Positions 1 through 11,433 of a stretch of 64,000 bases of DNA are shown in pieces. The position numbers and the translations under genes were made by a program. The notes under the pieces are model-generated. The model did not search any database, was not told the origin of the DNA, and saw only the letters and a program-made list of their open reading frames with translations. Source of the stretch: Amphibalanus amphitrite (taxonomy: Eukaryota > Arthropoda > Thecostraca > Balanomorpha > Balanidae); the NCBI RefSeq assembly GCF_019059575.1, contig NW_024882867.1, positions 113,609 through 177,608 on the forward strand. Reading direction: 5' to 3'. The stretch's first letter is position 1; each line of letters opens with the position of its first letter.

Positions 1-615
1 TGTAAAGCTTATGATTGCTGCATCGTTGCCAGTTGTTCACTATTGTTCTGGCGTTAGAGTTAGTTGTCGATTTGAACTGGAGTGTTTTCCTCGGAGGTGT
101 GGGACGTGCCATTTGAATCTAATCTTAGCGCTGCGCGCCCCTGTTTTAATTAACAACGGAAGGCCGGAGCAAATGTTTCATCAAAATACGTTTGGATTGT
201 TAATTGTATTGACTACAATCGTTATAGCATTGTTTTTCATCTTACTTCCGTCACTTTCTCCCTTTTCAAATTTCATCTGTCACTCTGTCCATGGGACTTT
301 GTTTCTCTCCGTGCCTCTCTTCGTGTCTCTGCAATGCCCGAGTCTTGTGACCACCGACGGCCCGTCTGCAGCGTCGATTTAGCCGCCCACTGAGCCGTCT
401 CGATCCTTCAGTAAAGCCGTCTCGGTCCGGTTTCGCGACTCCGAGCCCTTGTGTTTTGGTGTGATCGCCCACCGTATAGTCTCGGTTCGTCTGTTAAACA
501 GCCCGTCCGTCTGTTAAGTCGTCTCGGTTTCGTCCTTCTCGTCCCCCCTCACTCTCTCCAGCAGTCTCCCTCCCCCTCTGTTCAGCTGTCTAGTGTCTGG
601 TCCACCCTCTGCCCA
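1..615. other. No gene seen; CT-rich DNA with recurring CCGTCT words
   Basis: No reading frame here resembles a known protein. From about 380 the plus strand becomes pyrimidine-rich, with repeated CCGTCTC/CCGTCTG words that look like degenerate forerunners of the 45-bp minisatellite that follows. I treat it as noncoding flank. Confidence 0.5.
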
Positions 616-859
616 GCCGTTAAGTTCCATCTGCCCAGCCGTCTCCCTCCCCTCTGTCCAGTAGTTTAGTTCCCTCTGCCCAGCCGTCTCCCTCCCCTCT
701 GTCCAGTAGTTTAGTTCCCTCTGCCCAGCCGTCTCCCTCCCCTCTGTCCAGTAGTTTAGTTCCCTCTGCCCAGCCGTCTCCCTCCCCTCTGTCCAGTAGT
801 TTAGTTCCCTCTGCCCAGCCGTCTCCCTCCCCTCTGTCCAGTAGTCTCCTCTCCGTCCA
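616..859. repeat. 45-bp minisatellite
   Basis: Four essentially identical 45-bp monomers begin at 661, 706, 751 and 796. A slightly divergent copy (616-660) precedes them and a broken one follows 841. The monomer has no stop codon on the minus strand, so it creates a spurious 15-residue periodic reading frame; this is not evidence of a protein. The copies are nearly identical, which suggests recent expansion or homogenisation. Confidence 0.9.
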
Positions 860-2756
860 GCCGTCTCGGGTCATCCGTCGCCTCGTCTCATGCGCCGGCC
901 TCTGCTCAGATAGGCACGCCTTACGGTGACCTGGGGCGGCGGCTCCGTCCTCCGATCGACTATCTGCCGCGCTGGGTTTTAAGTGAAGGCCTCCCATCTC
1001 GCTGACACGCCGCCTTGCCAACACAGAGTGACAGCTTCACATGGGCACCGCCCCCAGGGCGCTGGTCTCCGCTCTCTGAGCACCTGCTTAAGATGTCAGC
1101 TGACACACCAGGGGGTTTATTCATTGATTGATGTTTTAATATATATCTACCAGGCTTCAAACTGGTATTTTAATTTTCTATCTCGCTTCCATCTTTGCTA
1201 AAACGTGTATTAATAAACTTTTATCGGACTAAACACGTCCATTAGTAAGTAAATTTGTCGCCTACCTGTTGTTGACACACCAGAACTTTTCTTAAATGCG
1301 GCGGAATCTTTCCCTAATAGCCTACGCCATCTCAGTAATTTGTAGGCACTTATTAAATGCATCTCTAAGTTTACTCAGTTAGAAAGAGGATAAACAAACA
1401 ACAATATAACCAACCAATAGCCAGATAGGAATATTCGTTGTGCCATTAATGGATAGGACTTTGGCTTATGGTCGTTAGTGACGCATTCCAGTAGCAACAT
1501 GAATCACATTCGATTATTTTGTAAACGGTTAAGTCTGGGTACTGTTTAGTTTACTGATGAGTGAAGTTCAGTTCCAAGTCACGTAAATGGACATAGCTTT
1601 CAATAAAAACACTGGCAGTAACCACTTTTAGAGCACGTGCTGACCAGGTAACATCTGACGTGATTGAAGCCGTGGGTAAATGTCTGGTGATTGACAAATT
1701 TTCTGCTTACCTATTGTTTATGCGTGTTGTGTGAGTAGCTTGTTGCAGGTAATGTGAGCGGCTGTGTTGTCCTGGACGTCTGTTTTGCCGTCGGCCAATA
1801 GCGTGCGCTCCGATCGTAAGGACGCTGATCGATGGGAAGCTCCTGTTGTATGCCGTGATCCTGACACACCACTGCACTAACGCGGCCCGCTGCTCCAATG
1901 GTAACACGCAGGCTGCATGGTGCCGCGATTTGCATTGTTAAACTGCATCAAAACACTGACCAAACGAGGTCTGTGATTTTTGCTGCCGAGTCTAGATTCT
2001 TGTAACAGTCTACGCTGAGCCGACTGCTACCACCGCCGAACGGGGCGACAGAGTCTTCCTTATACCTATCACTCACCAGCCACACTTTCTCTTCTGCCTT
2101 TATCTGAAATATCGGCCATCAACTGTGCTCAGATCCCCGCCATCAACAGTGTCAATAAAGACTAATTGCAGTGTGGGTGAGAACTAATTGAGTGTAAAAG
2201 AGGCCAAGAAGCTCAAAACAAAAATGAGGAATGAGTCGATGGCAGGCAGTCGTTTCATTATAACCATTTTCCATCTAATATATCGGAAAAAATGGCGTAA
2301 AATGGCGTTAAAATTGCAGTACGAGAGATATTGGTCAGATTGTAACGTTCGTGACATCACCTTGAATTTACAGTGAGGAATGAAAGACGAACTAGCTATA
2401 AAACTACATAAGAACATACATAAAGCGCGTCGAAGCGCACACAACGTTTATGACGTCCAATGATAGCACAAATGTCGCCGGTCAATGCACGAACGACAGG
2501 TGAAGACTCCGAAAACAAGGCCGCAGGCAATCCATCGACAGAAACGAGACAATAAAACTGACATGTGCATGAATAATGAAATGGTGTCGTTGTTACCCTG
2601 TGTTTATGGCTGATCCATGGCTGGCATCATGCTATGAATGTCATAAAACACCATGGATGCTTCTACATTTTACCGGCCCCGTGTGATATTATATATTAGC
2701 ATATGCCGGAGTATGTCTTTAGCATTAGCGCGAGCGTGCGGTAAAAGCTTTTTCGA
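860..2756. other. Intergenic sequence, no feature recognised
   Basis: About 1.9 kb of mixed-composition DNA. I see no long open frame, terminal repeats or RNA gene. Short frames on both strands lack recognisable motifs. Confidence 0.5.
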
Positions 2757-3268
2757 TTAAAGGAAAAGGGCCACCTTTAACATGGGGATTTGAACTGAGA
2801 TAGCCATCTTGTAGCCCGTGTCCGAAAACCTGGCTGACTACCTCCTTACGGCCGATTTCGGCCTCCATTCGTAGTTATCGGCAATTTTAAAAGAAAATAC
2901 GCCAGGAATGCGTTCTTATCCCAGGAATGCGTTCTTATCCGACAATACAGCCACCCGCGGCGAGGCTTTGGTTTTTTACCAATCAGCTCCAACCAGCTCA
3001 GCTTTTACCAATCAGCTTATCTGACACAGTCCGACGAGTCTGTCTTCTGAACGCTGATTGGCTTGAGTGTGACGTCATCGCTATGCCATCATACAGTAGG
3101 TGCCGTAGAGAGTATCAACATAGTACCAATATGTTAAATAGTTTAAAATACTTTTTCGCGAATTGTGCACTTCTGGCACCAGTTTTAAAAAGAAAATGAA
3201 AAATAATAATGTCAAAATGAAAAACAACGACATCTTCATATTTCACGAAGGTGGCCCTTTTCCTTTAA
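2757..3268. mobile_element. 512-bp TTAA-flanked MITE
   Basis: A perfect 21-bp terminal inverted repeat lies at 2757-2777 and 3248-3268, and both outer ends are TTAA. There is no coding potential. The size and terminal repeats fit a miniature inverted-repeat element; TTAA targets are typical of piggyBac-like transposition, but the family is not proven. Inside, a 19-bp tandem duplication begins at 2902 and 2921. The right TTAA (3265-3268) is also the left TTAA of the next element. Confidence 0.8.
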
Positions 3269-4194
3269 CCCGCGAGTTGCTGGGGGGGGGGGGGGCGTTA
3301 AACGCCCCCACTTTTTTCGCCGGGCCATAGCATAAAAACGGCGCGCCGCAGGCGCGCCAAATTTTGGGTACCTGTAGGGAATTGATTAGAGTTTATTGTG
3401 ACAAAGTTTCAAAAAAATCGGTCGGAAAATTTTTGAGATATCGAGGTTTTAGTGACGTCATGATTTCTGAGTTTTCGACCAAAAATGGCATATGTTCAAA
3501 AAATCATATAAAATCACAGAATAGACATACAGACATGCCATAAACGCCATTAGACTGCCAATACCATGATCAATCAAATGGCTATCTTCGATTATTGATT
3601 ATCGTTCCGAATTTTCCATAATCTGGAACTGAATCTTGGCAATTTTTCGTGACTACTTCACGACCATGATACATGCATTTCTTAAATTGAACTTTTTGAG
3701 CCAAACACGTTCACATATGATAAAATGAATGTCATCATCGTGTTCTACGCCCCAAATTACCTATAAAACACGTGTCACAGGCTGCGAATATCAGTTTTGA
3801 TCTTCGGGGATATGTGCCTACCCGGTTGACCTGACCTTGACCCTGACCTATGCTTGACTGACCCCTACATGGAGCTGACACTCTTGTAGGCCTTATATGA
3901 TGGATTGTGCACCGTTTGGACAGAGTTTATGACGAGAGGCGCCCATTGCGAAGTTCTGAAGTCCATGCTACTGAAAGCCCGATTTCAGGTGTTTGACCTG
4001 ACCTTGACCCGACCTGTGACCTCAAAATTCAACTTAAAAGTACTCATCTGAAGCGTCTCGTCGCGCTCTTTCGTTTGCCGCCTCGTGCGTTTCGCTGCGC
4101 CTATTGGTTCTCGAGTTATCGGCTGGGGGCGTTTAACGCCCCCCCCCCCCAGCAAACGGTGGGTGGCGAAATACCCCAGCAACTGCCGGGTTAA
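3265..4194. mobile_element. Non-autonomous piggyBac-like element
   Basis: TTAA is followed by CCCGCGAGTTGCTGGGG, and the right end carries CCCCAGCAACTGCCGGG followed by TTAA. The ends are inverted repeats differing only at a two-base CG/GC swap. TTAA target duplications and termini starting with CCC are hallmarks of piggyBac elements. The interior is noncoding. It has poly-G/poly-C tracts near both ends (about 3281-3296 and 4138-4150), GTTAAAC-centred palindromes, and arrays of TGACCT half-sites (about 3828-3860 and 3990-4022). It abuts the preceding MITE at one shared TTAA. Confidence 0.8.
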
Positions 4195-6655
4195 ACCGCA
4201 TAATGTTGAAGTCAATTGAGCAAAGGTTTCGGCCCATGGGCAAAACATTTTACCAGCGAACTTTTGAAGCATTTCCTGAGACGGAGGAAGGCGCTGGAAA
4301 AGAGCTTAACTGATATAAATCTAACGTTAACTGACGTGTTGCATTTGGTCGCTTTGAACTATTGAAGAGATTGTAAATGTTGGTTTTCAATAAGATAATA
4401 TTTTAAATCTTAATGTACTGACAGATTAATTAATCACCTACTGTAGCGCCAATTTCATGCCTTTTACAAGTGTAATGAATTGACAAAAAAAAAAAAACGC
4501 ATTTCTCATTGATCAGTAAAAACTTTATTCATATTGACATGGGTAGAAAACCAAGCGCTCACTTCACAGGATTGTAGGTATACCTTCCACTCTTCTCTAA
4601 TATTGAAAACGAACGTTACTCTAGCTTCTCATATGACATAGATTGAAGTAGATGTTCTTGGTTTGATAGAAATCCAACTCACAGCCAGACACAAGCGATG
4701 AGTCGGCTTGGTTTATTATCTTGGTCAGGGAATATGTACATTTTTTAGTTCTTGATATTCGGTCTTGGTTTTTCCACTTCTTTCAAGCATGTAAAATTGT
4801 TAAAGAAGCTTAAATATGGAAATTAAACGGCATATGCTAAAATAAATATCACACTTGGGCCGGAATGTTTCATTCAGGACCGAGGGATTTGTTGAGTTTT
4901 CCCCACGAGACCGAAGGTCGAGGGCGGAAAATTCAACAAAGCCCGAGGTAACTTGTATTAGAAGTAACTTCTTTATGTGCTGTCACCTCAAACACAGCAG
5001 CATCTGCAAACCAACCCGGGCCGGCCATCCCGGTCGCGAGTTACCTAAGTGTGGAACTACCCAGCGCCGAGCCGGCCGGATGACGTCACACCACGGCCAG
5101 TGCCGGCGCGGCGGCAGACTGGCCGAGATTGGCATGGTCTTAACTTGGCGAAGAGGCATCGGACGCCAAACTTCTGCTGCAGCTATTAATCACATTTCAT
5201 GCGTTTCTTCCATGTGTATGAGCTATCATGTCCTTCGAATACCTAATGTGTAGGTGAGCGTACCTGCATTTAGCAGTGTGTGCCATGCTATGTGGATGAG
5301 CACATCCGACAGTCGACACACTGCGCAATGGATTCCGATATTGCTTGGCTGATTCTGGCTTTGTGTCTTCGAACGAACCATTGAAAGGGAGGACGTCATT
5401 TTTAAAGGTTGTTAGGTGCACTCAGACGTTTTAAGATAAGCAACTGCTGATTGAATTTCTGGCGAGGGTTGGTGGAACGCTCTGTTTACAAATGAGTATC
5501 TACCTACCTAGTACCTATCTGCAGTGGCAAATAACTGGGTCGCGGTCAGTTAGGCATGATTCACGAAGTCCCTTATCTTTTATTAGACTTAGGTATTAAG
5601 CCCAATGTGCAACATTTGCGTCTTTTCGCGTTGTATCGGGTAGCAAATGAGAAAATCTGCTTCTTCTCCACAGCCCTCAATTCAAGAAACCGTCCTTTTC
5701 CTTATCGCATCATTCCAGAACATAATTTTCAAACATGGGTATCTTCCCCACAAAAAAAAAACTGAAGCAATTTCCTTCGGCTCCAATGCGCCGCTCGCCC
5801 AGGGAGACGGAAGTGTTATATTCTCGGCGGTCCAGTCTGCATTCTGCAGCACACTCAAACTTGGCGGACCCCCAGCGCACGACTGAACGATTCGTATTGT
5901 TGTGAGTGACTGTGACAATTCACTGGTGGTTTCGGAATAATTAACAGGCGGCGCAGCCCAGTGCCTCTTCCAATGAATTACAGTGGCGAATGCACTATTG
6001 CAGAGAAGAAATGGATTGAGCAGATGCCCAACCTCGCTGTATTATCAACTAAACATTAGGTACGCTTTACATTTTAATCAGGCAATCATGTAAACAAACG
6101 ACTTGCGAGTTGCGACCCTTCCGCCTTACATAACTCGGCAGAATGCCCCTGAGTCGGCTAAACTACACTGCATCTCTTCAAACCTTAAGTATTTTACAAT
6201 TTACCACTCAGGTATGCAACAGGCTTACAATTCACTGCTCAAGTCTCAACCCCTTTTTCCCTATCATCTTTTTGGCACCGTCAACCGCCATCTGCGCTGC
6301 CCACTGTCCAGCAAATAATCCGGCCGTCTCCAGTTCTCTGGCAGGGGCTTCCAAACTCAAGCGAACTCGCCGAAGTTTCGCCATTCAATGCGCAGGATCT
6401 GTACAATTTAGTTTGAGAGCCTCTGGGTTGGCTCGGCGCGCCTGCGCCGCGCCGTTGGTCCGGCCAAGTACGCGAGTGACGTCATGCTATAAGCGTCATC
6501 CCCCGACCAAAGTCACCAGCGGATCAAATGCCTTTCATATCAAGACGGCTCGCCCAGACGTCTTGCGAGAGCTGGTTAAAAGCCATTGAGCGGCATTTTG
6601 TGAGAGGAGTAGCGAATGGCGAATGTCCGAATGACGTCAGCGAATCCAGCCGGTC
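4195..6655. other. Noncoding flank left of the first Helentron array
   Basis: No recognisable gene. It contains an A-tract near 4485 and an imperfect inverted repeat, 4888-4902 with 4926-4940 (14 of 15 positions). A GC-rich patch with GGCGCGCC lies near 6440. The last stretch before 6656 is the left flank of the unit array. Confidence 0.5.
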
Positions 6656-6701
6656 TGACGTCGGCAATGTCAGCATTTAAGGCTTCTGAAACGCCGACGA
6701 T
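6656..6701 (+). other. 46-bp left flank, copied at 32255-32300
   Basis: The 46 bases immediately left of the first unit are found again, identical as read by eye, at 32255-32300. There they sit between a 27-bp fragment of the unit 5' end and a complete unit 5' end. Here they look like target-site flank, so the second occurrence looks like flank carried with an element. Confidence 0.85.
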
Positions 6702-6949
6702 ATCCGAAGGTTGGGACTTTTCAATTAAGACAATCACTATTCTTTAGAATTGTGATTTTCTATTGAAAATCCCAACCTGAGCTACCTCTCTAGGGGGGTG
6801 TTTAGCGTTTCGGCCGCGATTTTGGTCATTTTGACTCCCGCAAAAACGGCACGGTCAACTTTCTTGCCATTTTCAGCGTTTAGTCCCCTATGGGGGAGCT
6901 ACCTTGTGGCAAAGTTGCATAAAATATAATGGGCCCGTTTTGGGGTAAT

Positions 6950-7992
6950 CGGCACGTGCATTTTCCCATAGGGTTAACATGGGGAAAAATTTAAAATTCG
7001 ATTTGCGAAAAATTTCGTCAATTATATTTGCTGATATTTTTAGGGTCGGATCTAGGGCTGGCACCGCAACTTTTGGGGTTAATTATTTAAAAATCATAGG
7101 ATACAATTTCGGGTAATCGTGACGGACAGTTACCCCATGTTGAGCCTATGGCGAATTCGAAAAATTATTTTCAACTCGATTTTACCAAAAATTTCCACGT
7201 TAGATTTTGAAAAAGTTCCAATATGTTGTGCCCCGGGGTGTCGGCTACCACGTGGTATGGGTCAGATATGGGGCGATTGAAAAGCACGTGCCACGTGCAA
7301 ACGTGTTTGATGGGGTAACCTCCGGGAAAATCCGACATTGGCCAACTGGGGGTCCTATGGCGTGGAAACGACTTCAACTAGCGACACCAAATCAGTGCAG
7401 CCGGTGAGCAGATGAGTCCAGCTTGTCGCACTAGTGGTCACGTGGCGCACGTGCTATTGCACGTGCCGTGCCACGGGGTCAATTTTGGTGCTTAAATATA
7501 CTAGCATTGTGAAATGCAAGGAATGGGGGAAATGGCCGTCAGGCCGTCAGTTTTTATGATAGAGTTGATCTGAAAACGGGTATGGACACAAAATGAAGGG
7601 GGCTAGAAAACTGCTATCTCGGATTTTTTGTAAAATGAAAGATTTAAAATTCTAGGGAAATTATATATTCGAAAGGTGAAATTTCCCTAAATTTTCCCGT
7701 TTTTCGAGTTTAGCCGTCCACTGTTCAGTGACGGTGACACCGGCCGGGGTCATCTTTTACATGCTGATGGCCACGTCGATGGGTCATCACGTGGCGTGAA
7801 CGGTGAAGCTGTCAGAGGTCCGGCACGTGCCACGTGGCCACGTGTTTGAGTCGAGTACCTCCCACATAATGGTGTTTTGGCCAACTGGTGGCCGTATAGC
7901 GTGGAAACAGAACCAGCCAAGAACACTAAATTGGGTCAGTCGGTGAGGTGACAGGTCCTGCTTTCATCACCAGTGGTCACGTGGCACACGTG
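6950..7992. promoter_or_regulatory. Cluster of 13 CACGTG (E-box/G-box) palindromes
   Basis: CACGTG starts at 6953, 7249, 7285, 7292, 7439, 7448, 7460, 7788, 7824, 7831, 7839, 7978 and 7987. Random sequence would give about one per 4 kb. Several are spaced 7-9 bp apart. CACGTG is the core site of bHLH-zipper factors (Myc/Max, USF, MITF and relatives). The cluster recurs in the other units with most sites kept. A regulatory or replication role is inference. Confidence 0.6.
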
Positions 7993-8317
7993 TTCAGCTG
8001 GGCTCCTCTTTTGCGGAGATATTTTATCGTGAAATATTCAAATGTCCATAACTTTCTCAAATATGGTCCGATTGGGTTCAAATTTGGTGGGTGGATGAAT
8101 TGTTAAGCGACATGAACGAATGCGCCATGTTTGTTGCAGTGCGCCACGTTTGTCTAAAAGCGCCATTTTTGCCGCAAAGCGCAGAATGTGCGTAACTTTG
8201 TCGAACATTGGACGATTAGGATGCGCTGTAATTAAGGGATGGCTGCTTAAACGGCAGATATGATTGCACCACATTTGCCGCAGGGCGCCATATTTGTCTT
8301 AATGCGTCAGTGTTAGC

Positions 8318-9037
8318 GTTTTACTTACGGCGGGCGTTTTTTGCGGCGGTGTTTGCGTTTTTTTGGGGGGTTTGCGTTTGACGACGGGCGGCCGTTTTTG
8401 CGTTTTTGGCGGTGTTTGCGTTTGGCGGCGGGCGGCTGTTTTTTTTTTGCGGCGTTTTGCGGTTGGCGGCGGGCGTTGCGGGCGTTGTTTTTGCGGCGGT
8501 GTTTGCGTTTTTTGCGGTTTTTGTGTTTGGCGGCGGGCGGCCGTTTTAGTGGCGGTTTGCGGCGGGCGGCCGTTTTTTGCGGCGTTTTGCGGTTTGCGGC
8601 GGCCGGCCGTTTTTTGCGGCGTTTTGTGGTTTGCGGCGGGCGGCCGTTTTTTACGGCGTTTTGCGGTTGCCGGCGGCCGGCCGTTATTTGCGGTTAGCGG
8701 CGGGCGGTCGTTTTTTGCGGCGTTTAGCGGTTTGCGGCGGGCGCCCGTTTTTGCGGCGTTTTGCGGTTCGCGGCGTGCGGCCGTTTTTTTGCGGCGTTTC
8801 GCGGTTGGCGGTGGGCGATGCGGGCGTTTTTTTTGCGGCGGCGGTGTTTGCGTTTTTTGCGGGGTTTGTGTTTTGCGGCGGACGCGCGGTTTTTGCGGCA
8901 ATTTGTGCGTTTTTTTCTGCGGTTTTCGGCGGGCGGGCGATTGTTTTTTTGCGAAGTTTGCGTTGGCGTTTTAGGCGTGCGTTTTGCGCGTTTTGCTGTG
9001 TTTGCGTTTGGCGGCGGGCGGGCGGGCGGTTTTTCAC
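8318..9037 (+). repeat. A-depleted G/T-rich ~37-bp minisatellite
   Basis: Degenerate ~37-bp monomers combine GCGGCGGGCGGCCG blocks with T-tracts; for example, consecutive T-tracts start at 8573 and 8610. The plus strand has almost no A for ~700 bp. The composition leaves all frames open on both strands and creates spurious Arg/Pro/Lys- or Gly/Arg/Phe-rich frames. Equivalent blocks occur at about 10705-11375, 31505-32165, 33910-34648, 36318-36973, 38580-39375, 41045-41728 and 63043-63845. Confidence 0.9.
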
Positions 9038-9041
9038 AATT

Positions 9042-9172
9042 AAAGTCCCAACCTTCGGATCCGCAGTGCTGTTCGACAAGCGCTGCCCGGGCCTATCCGA
9101 AGGTTGGGACTTTTCAATTAAGAACAATCACTATTCTTTAGAATTGTGATTTTCTATTGAAAATCCCAACCT
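9042..9172 (+). other. Unit junction: 3' arm, 3' hairpin, 5' arm, 5' hairpin
   Basis: Arm 1 (9042-9060, AAAGTCCCAACCTTCGGAT) is the exact reverse complement of arm 2 (9095-9113). Arm 2 can also pair with arm 3 (9156-9172, ending CCCAACCT), with one bulged base. Between arms 1 and 2 lies a small hairpin, GCAGTGCT 9063-9070 with AGCGCTGC 9079-9086 and an 8-nt loop. Inside the second stem AATCAC pairs with GTGATT. Opposed subterminal repeats plus a 3' hairpin are typical of HLE2 termini. The same module occurs near 11381-11511, 32175, 34656-34790, 39383-39514 and 63853-63980. Confidence 0.85.
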
Positions 9173-11433
9173 GAGCTACCTCTCTAGGGGGGTGTTTAGC
9201 GTTTCGGCCGCGATTTAGGACATTTTGATTCCGAGAAAAACGGCACGGTAGAATTTTTTTGCCATTTTCAGCGTTTGGTCCCGTATCGGGGAGCTACCGG
9301 CTGGCATCGGTCGCTTGAAATATAATTAACCCGTTTTGGGGTAATCGGCACGTGCATTTTCCCATAGGGTTAACATGGGGAAAAATTGGAAATTTGATTT
9401 GCGAAAAATTTCGTCAATTATATTTGCTGATATTTTTAGGATCGGATCTAGGGCTGGCACCTCAACTTTTGGTAATAATTATTTAAAAATCATAGGATAC
9501 AATTTCGGGTAATCTTGACGGACAGTTACCCCATGCTGAGCCTATGGCGATTTCGAAAAATTATTTTCAAATCAATTTTGCCAAAAATTTCCACGTTAGA
9601 TTTTGAAAAAGTTCCAATATGTTGTGCACCGGGGTGTCGGCTACCACGTGGTATGGGTCAGATATGGGGCGATTGAAAAGCACGTGCCACGTGCAAACGT
9701 GTTTGATGGGGTAACCTCCGGGAAAATCCGACATTGGCCAACTGGGGGTCCTATGGCGTGGAAACCACTCCACCTAGCGGCACCAAATCAACGCAGCCGG
9801 TGAGCAGATGAGTCCAGCTTGTCGCACTAGTGGTCACGTGGCGCACGTGCTATTGCACGTGCCGTGGCACGGGGTCAATTTTGGTGCTTAAATATACTAG
9901 CATTGTGAAATGCAAGGAATGGGGGAAATAGCCGTCAGGCCGTCAGATTTTATGATAGGGTTGATCTGAAAACGGGTGTAGGCACAGAATGAAAAAGGCT
10001 AAAAAACTGCTATCTCGGATTTTTTGTAAAATTAAAAATTTAAAATTCTGGGGAAATTATATATTCGAAAGGTGAAATTTCCCTAAATTTTGCCGTTTTT
10101 CGACCTTAGCCGTCCACTGTTCAGGGACATTGACACCGGCCGGGGTCATCTTTTAAATGCTGATGGCCACGTCGATGGGTCATCACGTGGCGTGAACGGT
10201 GGAGCTATCAAAGGTCCGGCACGTGCCACGTGGCCACGTGTTTGAGTCGCGTACCTCCCAGATTATCGTGTGTTTGCCGACTTGTGGCCTTATAGTACGA
10301 AAACAGCACAAGCCAGGAACACTGAAATGGTGCAATCAGTGAGGGGACAAGTCCTGCTTACACCACCGGTGGTCACGTGGCACACGTGCAAATCCGGGCA
10401 CCTCCGTTGCGGAGATATTTTATAGTGAAATATTCAAATGTTCATAACTATGTCAGTTTACGTCCGATTGGGCTAGAATTTGGTGGGTGGACGAATTGTT
10501 AAGCGACAGAAACGAATGCGCCATGTTTGTTGCAGTGCGCCACGTTTGTCTAAAAGCGCCATTTTTGCCGCAAAGCGCAGAATGTGCGTAACTTTGTCGA
10601 ACATTGGACGATTAGGATGTGCTGTAATTAAGGAATGGCTGCTTAAACGGCAGATATGAATGCACCACATTTGCCTCAGGGCGCCATATTTGTCTTAATG
10701 CGTCAGTGTTTGCGTTTTGCCTACGGCGGGCGTTTTTTGCGTCGGTGTTTGCGTTTTTCGGTGTTTGCGTTTGGCGGCGGGCGGACGTTTTTTGCAGCGA
10801 TTTGCGGTTGGCGGCGGGCGTGCGTGCGTTTTTTGCGGCGGTGTTTGCGTTTTTTGCGGTTTTTGTGTTTGGCGGCGGGCGGGTGGGCGATGCGGGTGTT
10901 TTTGCGGTGTTTGCGTTTGACGGCGGGCGGCCGTTTTAGCGGCGGTTTGCGGCGGGCGGCCGTTTTTTGCGGCGTTTTGCGATTTGCGGCGGGCGGCCGT
11001 TTTTTTGCGGCGTTTTGCGGTTTGCGGCGGGCGGCCGTTTTTTGGGGCGTTTTTGTGGTTTGCGGCGTTTTTTTGCGGCGTTTTGCGGTTGCCGGCGGCC
11101 GGGCGTTCTTTGCGGTGTTGCGGTTTGCAGCGGGCGGCCGTTTTTTTGCGGCGTTTCGCCGTTGGAGGCGGGCGATGCGGTTTCTTTTTGCGGCGGCGGT
11201 GTTTGCGTTTTTGCGGCGTTTGCGTTTTGCGGTGGACGGGCGGTTTTTGGCGGCGTTTTTTGCGTTTTTTTTTGCGGTTTTCGGCGGGCGGGCGATTTTT
11301 TGCGGAGTTTCCGTTGGCGTTTTGGGCGTGTGTTTTGCGCGTTTTGCGGTTTTGCGGCGGGCGGGCGGTTTTTCACAATTAAAGTCCCAACCTTCGGATC
11401 CGCAGTGCTGTTCGACAAGCGCTGCCCGGGCCT
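9095..11433 (+). mobile_element. Non-autonomous Helentron-like unit, array 1 unit 2
   Basis: A complete ~2.34-kb unit in direct orientation directly after unit 1, with no intervening host DNA. It has the same 5' arm, CACGTG-rich section, G/T-rich minisatellite (about 10705-11375), 3' arm (11381-11399) and 3' hairpin. It differs from unit 1 by scattered substitutions, and its 10240-10400 section is a different variant (CCCAGATTATCGTG in place of CCCACATAATGGTG). Confidence 0.75.

Larger units (their letters stand above)
6702..9094 (+). mobile_element. Non-autonomous Helentron-like unit, array 1 unit 1
   Basis: This ~2.39-kb unit is complete. The 5' arm ATCCGAAGGTTGGGACTTT is at 6702. It pairs with a distal arm ending AATCCCAACCT near 6779, or with the 3' arm at 9042-9060. 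A ~1.1-kb section holds 13 CACGTG palindromes (6953-7992). A block of GCGCCA-type words follows (8040-8310), then a nearly A-free G/T-rich minisatellite (about 8318-9037), the 3' subterminal arm, a short hairpin and CCCGGGCCT. There is no coding capacity. Subterminal inverted repeats, a tandem-repeat tract and a 3' hairpin match published descriptions of Helentron-associated elements. Confidence 0.75.

Noticed and set aside
620-1024. Minus-strand frame with a 15-residue repeated peptide
   Set aside because: It is the translation of a 45-bp minisatellite whose monomer has no stop; no start context or flanking coding sequence.
7171-7407. Small frames of 66 and 68 codons on opposite strands, recurring in every unit
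   Set aside because: The plus-strand frame starts at TTG, and differences between units change amino acids as freely as expected for noncoding DNA. Recurrence reflects the repeated unit, not a gene.
8299-9149. Long Arg/Pro/Lys-rich (minus) and Gly/Arg/Phe-rich (plus) frames in the G/T-rich blocks
   Set aside because: The composition lacks stop codons on both strands in all frames. Frames shift freely between units, and no domain is visible.
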